Below, one piece after another: positions 46,780 to 61,240 of a stretch of 64,000 nt of DNA. The DNA lies in contig NC_079425.1 in the NCBI RefSeq assembly GCF_026213295.1, forward strand, positions 12,458,821 through 12,522,820. The letters run 5' to 3'. Numbering within the stretch: the first letter of the stretch is position 1; each line of letters opens with the position of its first letter. The position numbers and the translations under genes are program-made. The DNA is from Gadus chalcogrammus. Its lineage: Eukaryota > Chordata > Actinopteri > Gadiformes > Gadidae. Below the pieces are notes generated by a model that did not search any database, had not been told where the DNA came from, and saw only the letters and a list, made by a program, of their open reading frames with translations.

Positions 46780-47930
46780 ACAGGAAGAGGATGAGTGTTC
46801 ATGATATAACATGACGGTGGTTTGTGCTATAATCCTGCGGCCATTTAGCATCAGAAAATGAATAGGAATCAGAATTCATGCTGAACTATTCTCATGTGGA
46901 TGTTCTTCCAAACCATTAGACTCAGAGAGCTTTGGCTTTGGGACTTTTCGTATCACCGCTGGTGTTTGGTTGGAGTGTGCGTTGGAGCAGATAAACATCC
47001 TCTTCTGGTTTCATCCCCCTCCGACATGTAGCCTCTCAGCAGTAGACTACCTCCTGCAGTTCATTCCATGTGACTTCATTTAGTTAGTAGTCTTGGTCGG
47101 TAAAGGAAATATAACCCTGTAGTAGTTATTATTATTATTGTTCAAATGTACTTCATACATCCTGAATGGGACATCCAGGAAATTTTTCCTCATAGAGAAA
47201 AATGTGATACAAAATGGTTCTATATTCACAGTTGTCATCCTAATATGAAAGCACAAACCATGTTAATAAATAAATACTTAAATAATGCTTTATGCAGTAT
47301 GACAAATCTTGGCTGTTATATTCTGGGGCTGGAGAACTTGGGTAAATCATGTGCAGTCTAATATTTATAAAATCATAATTTATGTGATCAAGCAGACTCC
47401 GAAACCATTTAGATGTGTTTGATTTCCACATGGCCTTACGCATTTTTGGTGAGTTTTCAGGGCTGTTCCTGTACAAAGAATATGATTGCAATGAAAGAAA
47501 CCGCTTCTGTTCCAAACTCCATTCAAAACATTACTTGGAAAGCGTGTAAGAGCCGGTATGACCAATGATGCGATTATGAAGATGTTTAGCACTATATTCA
47601 GGTATTACTGGTAAGAAGACTTCTTTCATTGTGTGAGAGCATACAAAACCTTTCATGAACAATGTGTATAGGTCTCAGGTCGTATTGTTGAAGAAATATA
47701 TTACGATCCATTACTTTGGAAAACAACGTAGACCTAGTAAATAGTCTTTTTTTGAGAAATATATAACAGCAGTATGTTCTTCAAGATGTTGTACTAATGT
47801 AAGGGGGGAGGAAGGATGTGATGAATGGAGGTAAGTTGGCCTTGTTAGCAGTTTTAACTTGGTTAGCAAGGTTAGCTTGAATAGCATATTCTCCTGCATT
47901 CTGCTTAGCTATCTTAAATGCTGTCGTCCA
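46780..47930. other. unique AT-rich non-coding sequence
   Basis: No gene recognised. Confidence 0.5.
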
Positions 47931-47937
47931 TGTGTTG

Positions 47938-48148
47938 TCCAGCTGCGGGGGCTGTGGGTCTGCAAGGCTGTGATGCTTCAGGCGAACTCTGGTTCCCGTT
48001 CAGCTGCAAGGCTGCGCTGCCTCAGGCAAACTCTGGTCTGTTCAGCTGCAAGGCTGTGGTGCTTCTGGCGGACGCTGGTTCCCCGTCCAGTTGCGGGGCT
48101 ATGGGGCTGAAGGGCTGCGGGGCTTCAGGCGGACTCTGGTTCCCGTAA
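47938..48148. repeat. minisatellite with alternating long and short units
   Basis: Four units begin CAGCTGCRRGG or CAGTTGCGGGG. The outer two are about 61 bp and carry an extra GGGCTGTGGGTCTG-type block; the inner two are about 45 bp. All end RAACTCTGGT or GGACTCTGGT with TCCCGT. Several frames stay open through it, but the residue pattern is that of the DNA repeat. Confidence 0.85.
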
Positions 48149-49115
48149 GCCCTTCGAAAACAAATCAATACTGTGCTTTATTTCACCAGCGGGCCAAAAT
48201 TAAATAGGAAATCCATAGAGACGGAAAACAGAGGAAAACAAAACAAACAGCTCAATGAAGGAATTGATTCCAGAATGCGTATGGCTTGTCATGCGATGGC
48301 ACATTTCATAACCATAACTATCAATATCCACACTGCCTCAGTTGCACCGAGGTCAGGCCAGTGATTAGGGAGAGAATGACAGTTATCTGAAATGATGAGC
48401 CACCACGGTGCTCTCGGCATAACCCTTCGGTATCAAGATACGATTATTTATTTGCGCTGCTGCATGTATAATGTTTTATTCATTTGTTTTTTGTACATTT
48501 AGCTGCAAGAGTTTCATGTATAATTTTTGATGCATAATTGGTTGACCATGTTTGGGTAACTGCAGGATGGAGTAAATATATACTATTAGAATTCAAGAGA
48601 TTATTTTAAGAACACCAATTGCATTTAATACCTTCTCTTCCATGGACCCAGTTTGTATAAGACTGTTAAATGGCAACACTTTCAATGATTGTATTCTATG
48701 CCAGTCTTTTGTTTTAGGTGTAGTAGTGTATATTATGGGGTTGTGGATATGGCATTAGGATCTCATTGTATGCATGTTCTCTGGAGGTCACTTCTTTATG
48801 AGATCCAGAGTGACACGTCTTCAACACAGGCCTCAGCCTCTTTCTATGGCTGTGCATTGTGCATAAGCGCACATGAATACTGGCGTAAAAGCTTCTTACA
48901 GTTCATCTTAGAGCCGGAGGCAATCCAGCATCCTCTTTGTTTGGCCATCCCTCTCCCGTATTGTTATGCTGGCTGCTGTTGGCACAATGCTCCAATCACA
49001 GAAAACACAGACGTGTACATTCTGTGTGCAGATACATGCACGGCTGCATCCAGCCAGGACCCATGTAATGTTTTTAAATTGCCATGCCCAAGATTCTTGT
49101 GGAAGTGGGCTGAGA
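48149..49115. other. unique non-coding sequence with a 140-codon open frame
   Basis: A plus-strand frame at 48689-49183 covers mostly unique sequence before entering a (CA) tract. It has no domain, signal peptide or splice context I recognise and I read it as chance. Confidence 0.45.
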
Positions 49116-49117
49116 GA

Positions 49118-49215
49118 GACGCACACACACAGGGCACAAACGACACACACATACACACTCTCACACACACAAAAACACACTGAAACAGACTTCACACACA
49201 CACACACACACAAAC
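49118..49215. repeat. degenerate (CA)n tract
   Basis: ACACACACAGGGCACAAACG and ACACACATACACACTCTCAC followed by purer CA at 49192-49211. Confidence 0.85.
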
Positions 49216-50430
49216 ATGACGCTCTTGAATGATTCCTCTATTTCTGTTTCACATCATTGGACAATTTCGTTTTCCTCAAACACCCCCTTCTCGGTTCAAA
49301 TACAGACATTTTGTTTTTGGCGTTATGCTGATGAATTCCTTCACTCCCTTTCCAAAGCAGATTATTTCTAGTGTGTGGATTCTATGTGCGCAACACAGTA
49401 GCCACCACTAACGTAATGCACACGAGCCCTCATAAAGCAGGGAGGCGAAGCCAAACAAACGGATCGCATGGCTCTCCCTACAGAACCCCTGTGTGTGAAA
49501 GTAAATGTTTTTGCGTACGTGAATTTGATAATCTTTAGAAGGAACACTTTTAATGAGCTGTGCATGGCTTCTGCAGTGTTCTGCCTCGGGCTCTTTACAA
49601 CAGTTGTACATAGCATTTAAGTAGCTAAACCTTTTCTCCTTTAGCCTTTCCCAGACTCGGTCTTGGGTCAATCTACATTTAGAATTATAGGAAATCCAGG
49701 TCAGACATCAATCATAATACATTATTGACTCCATATTCTAAAAATTCCTTCAACTTCAGCTAATGAAAGATTTGACATTTCAATATTTCAAATTAGCATT
49801 ACTTTCTACCAACACGCATGAGACTGTTGTCAATGTCAGTTCTTCGCAATCATGAAATAAATAATGTTATTATTTTTTAACTACTACCCGATTCAATCAG
49901 CACCTGGAACACTTTTTATTCCTTAAGTGATTCCTTCTCGAAATTATAAAAATAAATGAGGTTTGTTGATTGTAGTTTCGTGATCATTACGAACAATAAC
50001 ATCCTTATTCTCTGATGGGATATGAATGAATATCATTTTACACAAGGATCTACGAGGATTAAATGTAGGTCTACATGAAGTGTCCTGTATTTGAGGGGAG
50101 GTATGGACAGAGCCTGGTTACTTTAATGTAACAGAAATTTAAATTGTTCATAAACTAAGTAAAGCGTTTAAGTGAATCCAAATCAGTTGGCTTTTGAAGC
50201 TACGTTAAAAAAAAGTTACACGTCGAGATACGACGCTGGTTGTTATTAGTAGTCAAATAGTTTGTCAGGGAATAACAAGCTTGAAAATAGACTATTCAGT
50301 CAAATAAATTGGTGTTTTTCTCAGACGGGACTTCAAACAGAGACGTCACGTCAAAAGAAATCAGGCATCTAACTCCAGGATTCTCAAAAATACCCTGAAA
50401 CCACTGACAGAATGGGAGCCCGATATAAAT
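49216..50430. other. unique AT-rich non-coding sequence
   Basis: No recognisable gene or bounded repeat. Confidence 0.5.
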
Positions 50431-50439
50431 AATTAGCGA

Positions 50440-50900
50440 GCTTCTCCGGCGTTTGTCATTAGACGAGCGGGAAGCGCGGCACGCTAGACCGCGGATTAGC
50501 CGCGCTAAAGTTGATCTCTCTTGAAATAAAACGGACCGAACTGGAGCACCATGACAACCCCTCAACCAGCACAGCATCTGGTGCAGATCAGCGGAATTTA
50601 GGCTTTTTACACGCGGCTGTGTGTCAAGTCGTATCAGAGAGTGCTACACATTATCTCCGTGTCAGAAGTTCCCCCCCAGCCGCCCTCCCCCCCCTCCCCC
50701 CACGTCTCCCAGCAGCAGAACTAGCACACATCCCCCGGGGCACACAGAAGTTGCCTCAAATTGATAATCCCCCTTATTCGTTATCAGGGTTCCGATCCGC
50801 ACTTCGTTTCCTAATGACTTGATTACGTATCAAAGATGATTCATTAATACGGCGGCTTCCTCCGCTGGCAAACAGTTTACACCGTTCATTAATTTAATGC
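50440..50900. promoter_or_regulatory. candidate conserved non-coding elements (two blocks)
   Basis: Two unique blocks (50440-50650 and 50757-50900) flank a C-rich spacer (50670-50710). The second has TTGATAATCCC, CGTTATCAGG (inverted GATA cores), CCTAATGACTTGATTACG, GATTCATTAATACGG and GTTCATTAATTTAATG: a cluster of GATA and homeodomain-type cores. This is the most motif-dense unique stretch in the window, though function is inferred only. Confidence 0.3.
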
Positions 50901-51780
50901 CAGCGTCTCTCCCTAAAAGTCATGATTGGCTTAGACCCCCCTTATAGCCCCCACACACCACAATACATCAGGTGAACTTTTTTAAACTGGTTTTCAATGC
51001 CCCTTTACTGGTTTGAAGCAACTTTAAGTGATAAATAGGTCTCTGCTATCATCTGCCTTTTTTTAAAAAAAATACTTCTCTTTTTTGAATTCTTAAAACC
51101 TCAGCACTACACTATCTAAGAGTTATTGGTTATTTAAGGGTGGTTAAATGCTAAAGAATGTTTTCACAGCATGATATTTTTATGCCTAGAAAAATATTTT
51201 GACACGTTCATCAGTAGAAGCTGTTTTTTAATTAATTTCTACCAAAATAAGGAACAAGGAATGTGGTCTTTTTTTATCCCTTTTTCTTCTAAGGAGAATA
51301 ACCAGATTTTCAAGAGAAATGCCTGGATTGGGCTTTGAAACCTGATCGGTGGTCAGATGCTGTGATTGCCATGAGCTTGAAGCTGGCAGATAAACCTATC
51401 AATAATCCATTATAAATTTTGTCACATTCAACCACATGAACAATTTCCTTTTATATCCATTTTCAGGGAAGAGGAGAAACCATTAGAATGCTTTTAGAAT
51501 CATAGAGAGTTGCATTAGAGTGTGTGTGTGTGTTTGTGTGTGTCTCTCATGGGACACCAGAAGGCTGTTTACCGTCTTTACATGTCAAGTCACATTTCCC
51601 TCATTTCAGAATTGCTCTTAAACCCTCTCAGTTGGGTGTCTACTCCTCCCTCCCACTCTATATACCTCCCCCCTCTCTCTCTCTTGCCATCTTCTTCTTG
51701 TTTTTCATTATTCAGGAATGATTCACTTCCGACATTTGCGGGTGGCAGACATCTTAACCTCCATGATGTGTTGACATGAG
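50901..51780. other. unique non-coding sequence
   Basis: A short GT tract at 51520-51543 and CT-rich sequence at 51645-51685. No gene. Confidence 0.5.
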
Positions 51781-52025
51781 ATCCGGGGCCTTGGCCGGGT
51801 CTGGTTTGGGTTTGTTCTGGTCTTGTCAGGAATGGTTTGAGGTTGATTTTGGTCTTGTCTGGTCTCCCTCGTCCAGTTTGCCTGCTATGGACTAGTGTCT
51901 AATCGGTTCTGGTTTGTGTCTGGTGCCTTTCGGTCTGGTCGGAAGAATATAAAGGTTTTATCTTGTTCTGCCCTTGATTGTATCATGGACTGCTTGTCTG
52001 GTCTGCCTTGGTCTGGTGAAGCCTT
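51781..52025. repeat. degenerate GGTCTTGTCTGGTTT repeat
   Basis: GTCTGGTTTGGGTTTG, TCTGGTCTTGTC, GGTCTTGTCTGGTCTCC and TTGTCTGGTCTGCC recur irregularly, a G/T-rich diverged tandem repeat. Confidence 0.6.
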
Positions 52026-52191
52026 GTTTAGGTGAATATACAGATATAGATGTTAAGAAGATCTCAACATCTGCTTCTGTCAGAGGGAGTTAACATATTT
52101 AAACAGAAATAAGCATTAGTAAGAGGAAAACACACATCTCGTATGATAAATTATTTCTGATGGCACTATGTTTCAATATTCTGGCTATGTG

Positions 52192-52323
<132 letters not shown>

Positions 52324-52410
52324 CAACACAATATATTTATAAACTGTATACTGTGTTCCTGAGACTATATAGTAATACAATACTTGAGTACAATTTTGTT
52401 TATAAAACAT

Positions 52411-52495
52411 AGCCCTGGCATACCTCACAGCCCTGGCATACCTCACAAATGCAGATCTGTACCAGTGCCTGCTGGACCGCCCCCCCCCCCCCCCC
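52411..52495. repeat. 18 bp tandem duplication and C16 run
   Basis: AGCCCTGGCATACCTCAC is present twice head to tail (52411-52446), followed by an uninterrupted C run at 52480-52495. Confidence 0.92.
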
Positions 52496-52603
52496 ACCCT
52501 AGAGTTTGTCTTTACCATCTACATTCCAGCCCCCCCCAAATTCTCAGAGACCCCTTTCCTTTGGTTAGTGGGGGAGAGTGAGGATCTTCCCTCTATAATC
52601 CAG

Positions 52604-52605
<2 letters not shown>

Positions 52606-52671
<66 letters not shown>
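52606..52671. repeat. (CT)33 microsatellite
   Basis: Uninterrupted CT array. Confidence 0.97.
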
Positions 52672-52672
<1 letters not shown>

Positions 52673-52872
52673 ATCTCTCGCTCTCTTTTCCTCCCAGCAG
52701 CTGGCTGTATGCTATCAGAGTAAAGGTGAGAAGGGAGTAGTGTTCAGGTTTACACCCAACTGACCTCTCTGCAAGCACACTCACACACTCATACTCTCCA
52801 ACACCACACGACAGCAAGCACATATACCAAAAACAGACACCATGCCGTACGTACACAAATGCAAAAACACAA

Positions 52873-52873
<1 letters not shown>

Positions 52874-52969
<96 letters not shown>
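52874..52969. repeat. (CA)48 microsatellite
   Basis: Uninterrupted CA array with degenerate CA on both sides (52781-52990). Confidence 0.97.
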
Positions 52970-52970
<1 letters not shown>

Positions 52971-53339
52971 CATACACACACACATACACACTAAAGTTTA
53001 TCCCCCACATAATCAGCCTAAGTCTGATTATTTTTAAGATCTGACAGTGGCATTCACACAGTAATTATTTGCCGGTGAAATAGAAAATATTGAATGAAAT
53101 TTACAAGATAGTAATCGTTTGTGGCGCCAAAGCATGCAAATGATCTGCTATTCAATAATAAATTAGCAACGCTGCACACTTGTAATCTTGTAGCCACAAT
53201 TATCGTTGCAATAATGTCGTGTTTTGTGTGGCTGCCAGTTTGGGAGTAGGCGATTCAAACGAGGAGTGGATTCTCCTCAGTGGCAACCTGGAGCAGATCT
53301 GGTCTGATTATAACCCAGGGACAGCCTGGTTGGTCCTAC

Positions 53340-53500
53340 AGGCGGCCGCTCGCTCAGACGAACACAGAGCCAGACAGTCAGTCAGTCAGACGAACCCAGA
53401 GCCATGCAGCCAGTCAGTCACTCAGACGAACAAAGAGCCAGGCAGTCAGTCAGCCAGGGAACCAATGGGTTGAACACAGAGCCAGTGAGCTAACCACCCT
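53340..53500. repeat. ~40 bp minisatellite with CAGTCAGTCAGT core
   Basis: CAGACGAACACAGAGCCAGA and CAGTCAGTCAG blocks recur at about 53358, 53389 and 53424, then decay. About three and a half units. Confidence 0.8.
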
Positions 53501-53547
53501 GCCAGTCAGATAGTTCTCGGTCTCTGGAAGCTGTGGCACGCCACTCT

Positions 53548-53722
<175 letters not shown>

Positions 53723-53825
53723 CGTGTGTTAAGTCACTCAACAAGCACTTTTCTTTATCAGCGGCAAGCAGCGGTGTGGAAGAGCACGTCTCACACTGAT
53801 AGCAGCTCAACCGCAGCACACTCAG

Positions 53826-54155
53826 CCAGCTCCCTGTAACTCACCCCCTCCCTGCTCCTCACCCCCTCCCTGCTACTCACCGCCCTCCCTGCAACTCAAC
53901 CCTCCTCCCCCTTCTACTCACCCCCCTCCCTCCTCCCCCCTCCACTTCTCCCTGCTTCTCACCCCATCCCTGCTACTCACCCACTCCGTGCTACTCACCC
54001 ACTCCGTGCTACTCACCCCCCTCCCTGCTACTCACTCACCCAACTCCCTGCTACTCACCCCCCTCCCTGCTACTCACTCACCCAACTCCCTGCTACTCAC
54101 CCCCCTCCCTGCTACTCACCCCCCTCCCTCCTACTCACCCAACTCCCTGCCACGG
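53826..54155. repeat. ~18 bp minisatellite CTCCCTGCTACTCACCCC
   Basis: Tandem CTCCCTGCTACTCACCCC units with variants, and a higher-order 41 bp duplication (CTCACTCACCCAACTCCC type) near 54020-54110. Confidence 0.9.
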
Positions 54156-54189
54156 GGAGAAGGAAAGAAACAAAGTAGCTTGTTCAAAG

Positions 54190-54480
54190 CGAGGGGGGGG
54201 GGGGGGGGGGGGGTCGTGAGCTGTATGGAGAGCAGACGGGCGGAGGGGTATCAAGAGGGGAACGGGGGTGGGGAGTGGGTGCAGGGGGAAAAGGGGGGAG
54301 GCAAAGAGGAGCCGGTGAGGGGAGGGAGAAGGGTCGGAGTGAGAGAGTGGGGAAGGGGAGAGGGGGAGGGGGACTAGCTCGGGGGTGCAGATACAGGGCT
54401 GGTGGTGATGCTCATGGACAGCTAGAGAGAGAGAGCCGAAGGAAAGGAAAGAGCGAGAGATGCGTAGAGAGGGAGATGAG
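54190..54480. repeat. G21 run and purine-rich tract
   Basis: G21 at 54193-54213 followed by GGGGAGGGGGAGGG-type purine sequence with scattered pyrimidines. Together with the C-rich array before it, the region switches from C/T-rich to G/A-rich at about 54155-54195. Confidence 0.88.
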
Positions 54481-54981
54481 AGTTGTGATGTGTTCACGCC
54501 TGTGCACAGGCTGCGAGGAGTGAGTGTGTGTTGGGTGTGTGCCGTGAGGAGGAAGGCTTTCAGTGAGAGCATCTCAGCACTTGCTATCGATTTCCCAAAT
54601 CTAGTTGCCAGTTTAGCACTTGCAGTATATTTAATATGAAAAGACTTTACTTGTATTAAATGGAGACCATTCAATTCTAATAGGTTGGACATCACCTTCG
54701 CGTTTCTTGTATGCTTTCTTAGGTGAAATCAGGTTACAGCATCTCCTTCCTGTCTACTATGGGAGGCAGGGGATATAGAGGCTGGCTGGCTGGGAAGGAA
54801 GGAACCACCCTGCAATGGCAACTGCACAACTACACTTCCACACATCACAACTACACAACATTAGTAATTATTTTGAGTTGGTACCTAAATCCGCAGGAAC
54901 GCGTGAGGTTTACATGGAGAGACATGCTGTGGCCATCTGTTAGAGGACTGAAGATAACCAGAGAGAAGGAGGTTGGGATCC
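54481..54981. other. unique non-coding sequence
   Basis: No recognisable feature. Confidence 0.5.
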
Positions 54982-55165
54982 CATTTAGCAGCCTTTAGCA
55001 GACACTATTATCCTGTAAGTGGCTTAAAGTGACTTCAAATGCACGTTGTTAAAGATCAGGTTACGTGTTAGAAAGGTCTCTTGCTGGCCGATGCATGTTA
55101 GGCTGCGGACATCGGGGATCAGACCAAAAACCCGTATTTCCCCTGGACCACTAGACTATCCTACC
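54982..55165 (-). mobile_element. tRNA-derived SINE (reverse strand)
   Basis: On the minus strand: A box TAGTCTAGTGG (55148-55158 on plus, a full match to TRGYNNARNNG), B-box-like GGTCTGATCCC (55115-55125, 9 of 11), then the body, then a tail whose plus-strand reading TTTAGCAGACACTATTATCC (starting 54995) is the fish-type SINE end. The head is shared with the copy at 25466. Confidence 0.78.
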
Positions 55166-55214
55166 CCCTAAATCCCCACTCAAATCAGAATCAATGGGCC
55201 GACAAGCACACGTG

Positions 55215-55219
<5 letters not shown>

Positions 55220-55286
<67 letters not shown>
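55220..55286. repeat. (TA)33 microsatellite
   Basis: Uninterrupted TA array. Confidence 0.97.
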
Positions 55287-57060
<1,774 letters not shown>

Positions 57061-57480
57061 GAGAGAGAGACACGGTGCGTGTCTGAGAGAGTGACTGAAG
57101 GAGGGAGCGAGAGTGTGTGTGTGTGTGTGTGTGCGTGCCCGCGTGCGGGCGTGTGTGAGAGAGAGAGTGAGCAATGTTTTGCAGAACATTTGAAAGGGTG
57201 CACTCTGTAAGGGAATATAGGAGAATAGAGAAAGATTGCAAGGAGGAGAGGAGGGGAGGTGGGGAGGAGGAGAGGGGGAAATGTAAACACGGGGGACATC
57301 TGAGAGAGATGAGGAGACTCTGAATGAGGAGTGGAGAAGGTTAGAGTAGAGGGGACGGCGAGGAGAGGAGTGGGGGAGCGATGGAGGAGAGGAGAGGATT
57401 GGAGGGGAGGAAGGGACAGGAGGAGGGGAGATAGAGGGGAGTGTATGTGTGAGGGGAGGGGGAGGAGAGGGGGAGATAGA
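57061..57480. repeat. purine-rich tract with short GA and GT blocks
   Basis: GAGAGAGAG and GTGTGTGTGT blocks at 57060-57165, then GGAGAGGAGGGGAGG-type sequence at 57238-57475. Ser/Pro-rich minus-strand frames of up to 228 codons are its translations. Confidence 0.85.
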
Positions 57481-57675
57481 GTAATGGTCTTGGCTGCCCC
57501 CTGTGTGTCTCCGAGACGGACGCCACCACGCATCGCTAATCTGCTCCTCTAGCCCCGCCCTCACCCCACTACTGGATTTAGCTCCACCTCCTTCCTGGAA
57601 ACCCCACCAATGGCTTTTATCTCCCCCCCCACCCCCTGCCTTTCCTCGATGTACTAATGCATACACACACACTTA

Positions 57676-57789
<114 letters not shown>

Positions 57790-58034
57790 GACCCACACAG
57801 ACACACACTATTGAGAAAACAAGTGCACGAACATCCACTGACTAACAAGCATTCTCACAACCACACTCACATGCAAGATTGCACACACAGACACAAACAC
57901 ATTCATACACACACTTTGGACGAGCACACACACATCCTCATTTTCACAATGTGACTTTCCTGCAAGTCAGTAATATTGAGCGAATCAGACGAATGGACAT
58001 AGAACTGGGCCACAACACCCCCTCCTCCCACTCC

Positions 58035-58079
58035 CTCTCTCTCCTCCTCCTCCTCCTCCTCCTCCTCCTCCTCCTCCTC
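58035..58079. repeat. (CTC)n trinucleotide repeat
   Basis: About 14 CTC units. Confidence 0.95.
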
Positions 58080-59455
58080 AGTCATGCGTAATGTGGCAGC
58101 AGCAGCATCGGAGAGAGATGGTTTGTAATCCGCCAGCAGACTTTACAGGACACTCACAAGGGTACGACCGCCGATGTGAGAGTTGAGCTCTGCCACTCTG
58201 CCAGCCATTCATCACCATAGCAGGGCGGATGGGAGAGGGGGACATGTCCTGAATACAGAGGGATCCTCACCGCTCTGCTGAGGCTAGCCTGGGGGCTAAC
58301 CGTGTCTTCTACTGTTAGTTAAAGGCCTTCAAAAGAGAGCGGGAGGGCTTAGAGAAAGCCTTTCCCTTGGTTCCATGTCCAGGTGTATTTGTAGGAGCGT
58401 GATCATGGATCGCTTTCATGAAATGAAGGAGCTCCTGTGAAACGCCCGGCGTCGTTCTCCTTGGTTGTTTTATCGCTCAGCTCTTTGTTTAAGGATTGGG
58501 TGTTTGGATTGGATTGTGTACGTTTGACTTGAGTTAAATATTCATTCTAGTGTTCAAAATGAGCGGATGCTACAGCACTGCAGATATGAGGACGCTAGCT
58601 GGCATAGGTTTGGGTCCTGAGAATGTGACATATAAAGAGATTGTGTCACATTGATGGCGCAAAATTGTTTTTTCTGGTTTGAGTATATATGGGTGTTGTC
58701 AAGGAAAGCTTACGTTTTACACTTAATAATTCTTCCACTGTGTTGACGGAATGGGAGGTTTGTTGAACTACAAATTAATCCTAACACTAATTATGTTGTG
58801 TGTGTATATCCACTCATAACGTTCTTCGGTATCTCTTTTATTCCAGATTGTGTAATGGACATTTTAATTGGACATTGTGTCTTTCCAACTGTGAATCCAA
58901 GCCCCCTCCGATGGTAGAATTCAGCTTATTTTTCACCTTATTTCATGGTTTCCTGCAGGAAACAATGCAAAAGTCGGAAAACAAAACATTGTAGAAGCAG
59001 ATGGACGGCATGTCAGCACATAAACGATATACAAAACGACAGTCAAATCTCCAGGTTTATTTAAAAGACGCATGGACTTTTGATGTTGCCGATCACAGGC
59101 TGAGACGTCCTCTAATGTTTGGCTGCTTGTCGGGGCTTTCAAAAGAGCAACGCTGACTGGCTCGTAAACACACCTACTTTTCAAAGTCTGAGTGCTAACC
59201 CTAGTCCTCCCGCTCGCTTTCTAAAGCCTGATGTTTAGAAAGAAAAGGAGAGCGACTATGCGATCATCGCTCACAAGATGACACGCTTTTATCCTCTCCA
59301 CATCTTGTTCAGCACGCCAGGGTGTCTCACAGACGAGTGGAGGAGGCGTGAAGCTTTTCTCCACCGTTTTAAAAACCTCAACCGTCAACCGAGAGCGGGA
59401 GGAAGATGTTACCGGAAGCGACTGAAACACAACCGTTTTTCTCCTTGGGCTGGAC
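58080..59455. other. unique non-coding sequence
   Basis: No recognisable gene or bounded repeat. Confidence 0.5.
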
Positions 59456-59605
59456 AGATCTCTCTCTCTGTCTCCCTGTCTCTCTGACTGTGTTTGTGTG
59501 TGTGTTTTCTGTGTGTGTGTGTGTGTGTGCGTATGTGTGTGTCACTCTCTTGCTCTCTCTCTCTCTCTGTCTCAGTCTCTCTCTCAACATCTCACTCTCA
59601 AAGGG
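59456..59605. repeat. mixed CT/GT dinucleotide tract
   Basis: CTCTCTCTGTCTCC, then GTGTGTGTGTG, then CTCTCTCTCTC with interruptions. Confidence 0.85.
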
Positions 59606-60295
59606 ATCTCTCCACTTCTTCAGTGTTTCTTGTGGAGGCCCCAGGATAGCTGAGATGAATCCAGTGAAGTAGGACAGAGAGAATCTACTATAACGTGTGC
59701 TACAGGCTGCTGCTACACGCTGTCAACATATCGTCACCTCTTGATGTACTTGAGTGAGTGTGTTGAGTGATGGGAAGCCTAAACCTACTTTCCTTTGGTT
59801 CTATCCTTCATTCTCGTTTCATTCCATCCAGCTGCGAGGGTATGAAGAGATTCAACCACAATTTGCGTATTTTTTTTTCGAAGGGTGTTATAAATGCTAC
59901 CCACTTTAAACCCCCTGCTCACACTCACACTGGTAATAGGCTTGTCTGAGATAAAAAAATAGGCTGGGCTTGACATGTACCTGGCGATGTCAACGTTCGC
60001 TGGCAGTTTGATGGACAGGCATGCACGCCAGAGCCAGTCTGTCGCCAGCTAATTATCTTGGAAAAAAAGGAAATTCCAACTCCAGTTGTCAGGATAGACA
60101 ATCCTTATTGCGCTTGCATCCCTGGTCTGTTTCCCATCTAAAAACAGACCTACTGTGGAGGAGGTTCAGGCCACCAGCGGTCACAAAATCACACTCAGAA
60201 CTCAAACTAATAAGGAAGAATTAAATAATTCTGATGTGTGTGTAAGAACTGAATAGAAGTGTGGAGCTTTCCAGCAAGATATTACAGAGTTTAAA
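59606..60295. other. unique non-coding sequence
   Basis: No recognisable feature. Confidence 0.5.
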
Positions 60296-60299
60296 AGGG

Positions 60300-60560
60300 G
60301 TTTCACGCTAGCAGATATTTATCAGCCAAGCAGAGCGCGGTGGACGCCAGGTCGCCCTGAAAGAGCTGCCAGCCGGACGGCGGCCAGAGATGAATGTTGA
60401 ACGTTTTCAAATAGATGATGGAGGCCCTCTTCCTCTATATTCAAAACACAGGCACACATCAGAGGCCAGCTTGCTGGGAGAGGTGACGGGTCTTCACACT
60501 GAGTGTGTAGTGCCATAGAATTACCATGAATAATTAAAAGAGCAGTGTGGGCATTCTGCT
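60300..60560. promoter_or_regulatory. candidate conserved non-coding element
   Basis: Unique sequence of mixed composition, from CTAGCAGATATTTATCAGCC to ACCATGAATAATTAAAAG, with ATTTATCAGCC, AAATAGATGATGG and AATAATTAAAAG motifs. CNE-like; not tested. Confidence 0.22.
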
Positions 60561-61130
60561 ATCTCTTTGATTGACTCTGAAAGCCTCGGGAAAATTGGCA
60601 GATGAGAGAAAAAACTGCGAAAATGGCCCCTCTCTTTGCTCTCAGCTCGCCTGCGTAAGATTCTCCCCTGGAACCAGACAGGGGCTCTCTGGTCCCCTGC
60701 CTGCCCCAGATGGGCGGGGGGGGGGTCCTACATTCTTTTAATAAATGGATGGTATAGCGCGGGCATGCGGCCAATTTATTATTTTGCTTGAGTCCATTGG
60801 CTGGTGTCTTTAGGAAACCTTGGTTTTGTTCTTGTATTGAACGGCTGCCGTACCCAACAGCAGCTGCCAATGATCTGGCTGGGCTCCAAACGGTTCCTGG
60901 TGGTATCCCGCATGTCCTTGTGGCGTAACAACGAGCGGACAAAGTGCTTCTCAAAACCCGGCGGTGAGCCAACAAGGGTTTGAGTGACAAGCACGGTCGT
61001 GGTGGTGGTGGTGGTGAGTGACAGTGGAGGAGGGACAGAGGGACGAGAATTTAGCGAGTTGGAAGGAAGACTCACAGCGGGTCGTCAGACCGAAATATCC
61101 AATGTCATGAAATAACCGTCATACATAAAG
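60561..61130. other. unique non-coding sequence
   Basis: Contains G11 at about 60716-60726 and a short (GGT)n at about 60999-61015. The 143-codon minus-strand frame has no recognisable domain. Confidence 0.45.
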
Positions 61131-61139
61131 TGGCTGACA

Positions 61140-61240
61140 GTCCTGTGTGGTGGTGGTGGTGGAGGGTGGAGAGGTGGAGGCTGGGGGTTGGAGAGGTGGT
61201 AGGGGGGAGTGGGGGTTGGAGGCAGGGAGTGCTGAGCCAA
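61140..61240. repeat. (GGT)n and GGAGG-rich tract
   Basis: GTGGTGGTGGTGGTGGAGGG followed by GGAGAGGTGGAGGCTGGGGG-type purine/GT sequence. Confidence 0.8.

Noticed and set aside
48689..49183. 164-codon plus-strand frame in mostly unique DNA
   Set aside because: No recognisable family, no exon signals, and the last third runs into a (CA) tract. Consistent with chance.
60559..60990. 143-codon minus-strand frame
   Set aside because: No recognised motif, and an overlapping frame is also open. No splice context.
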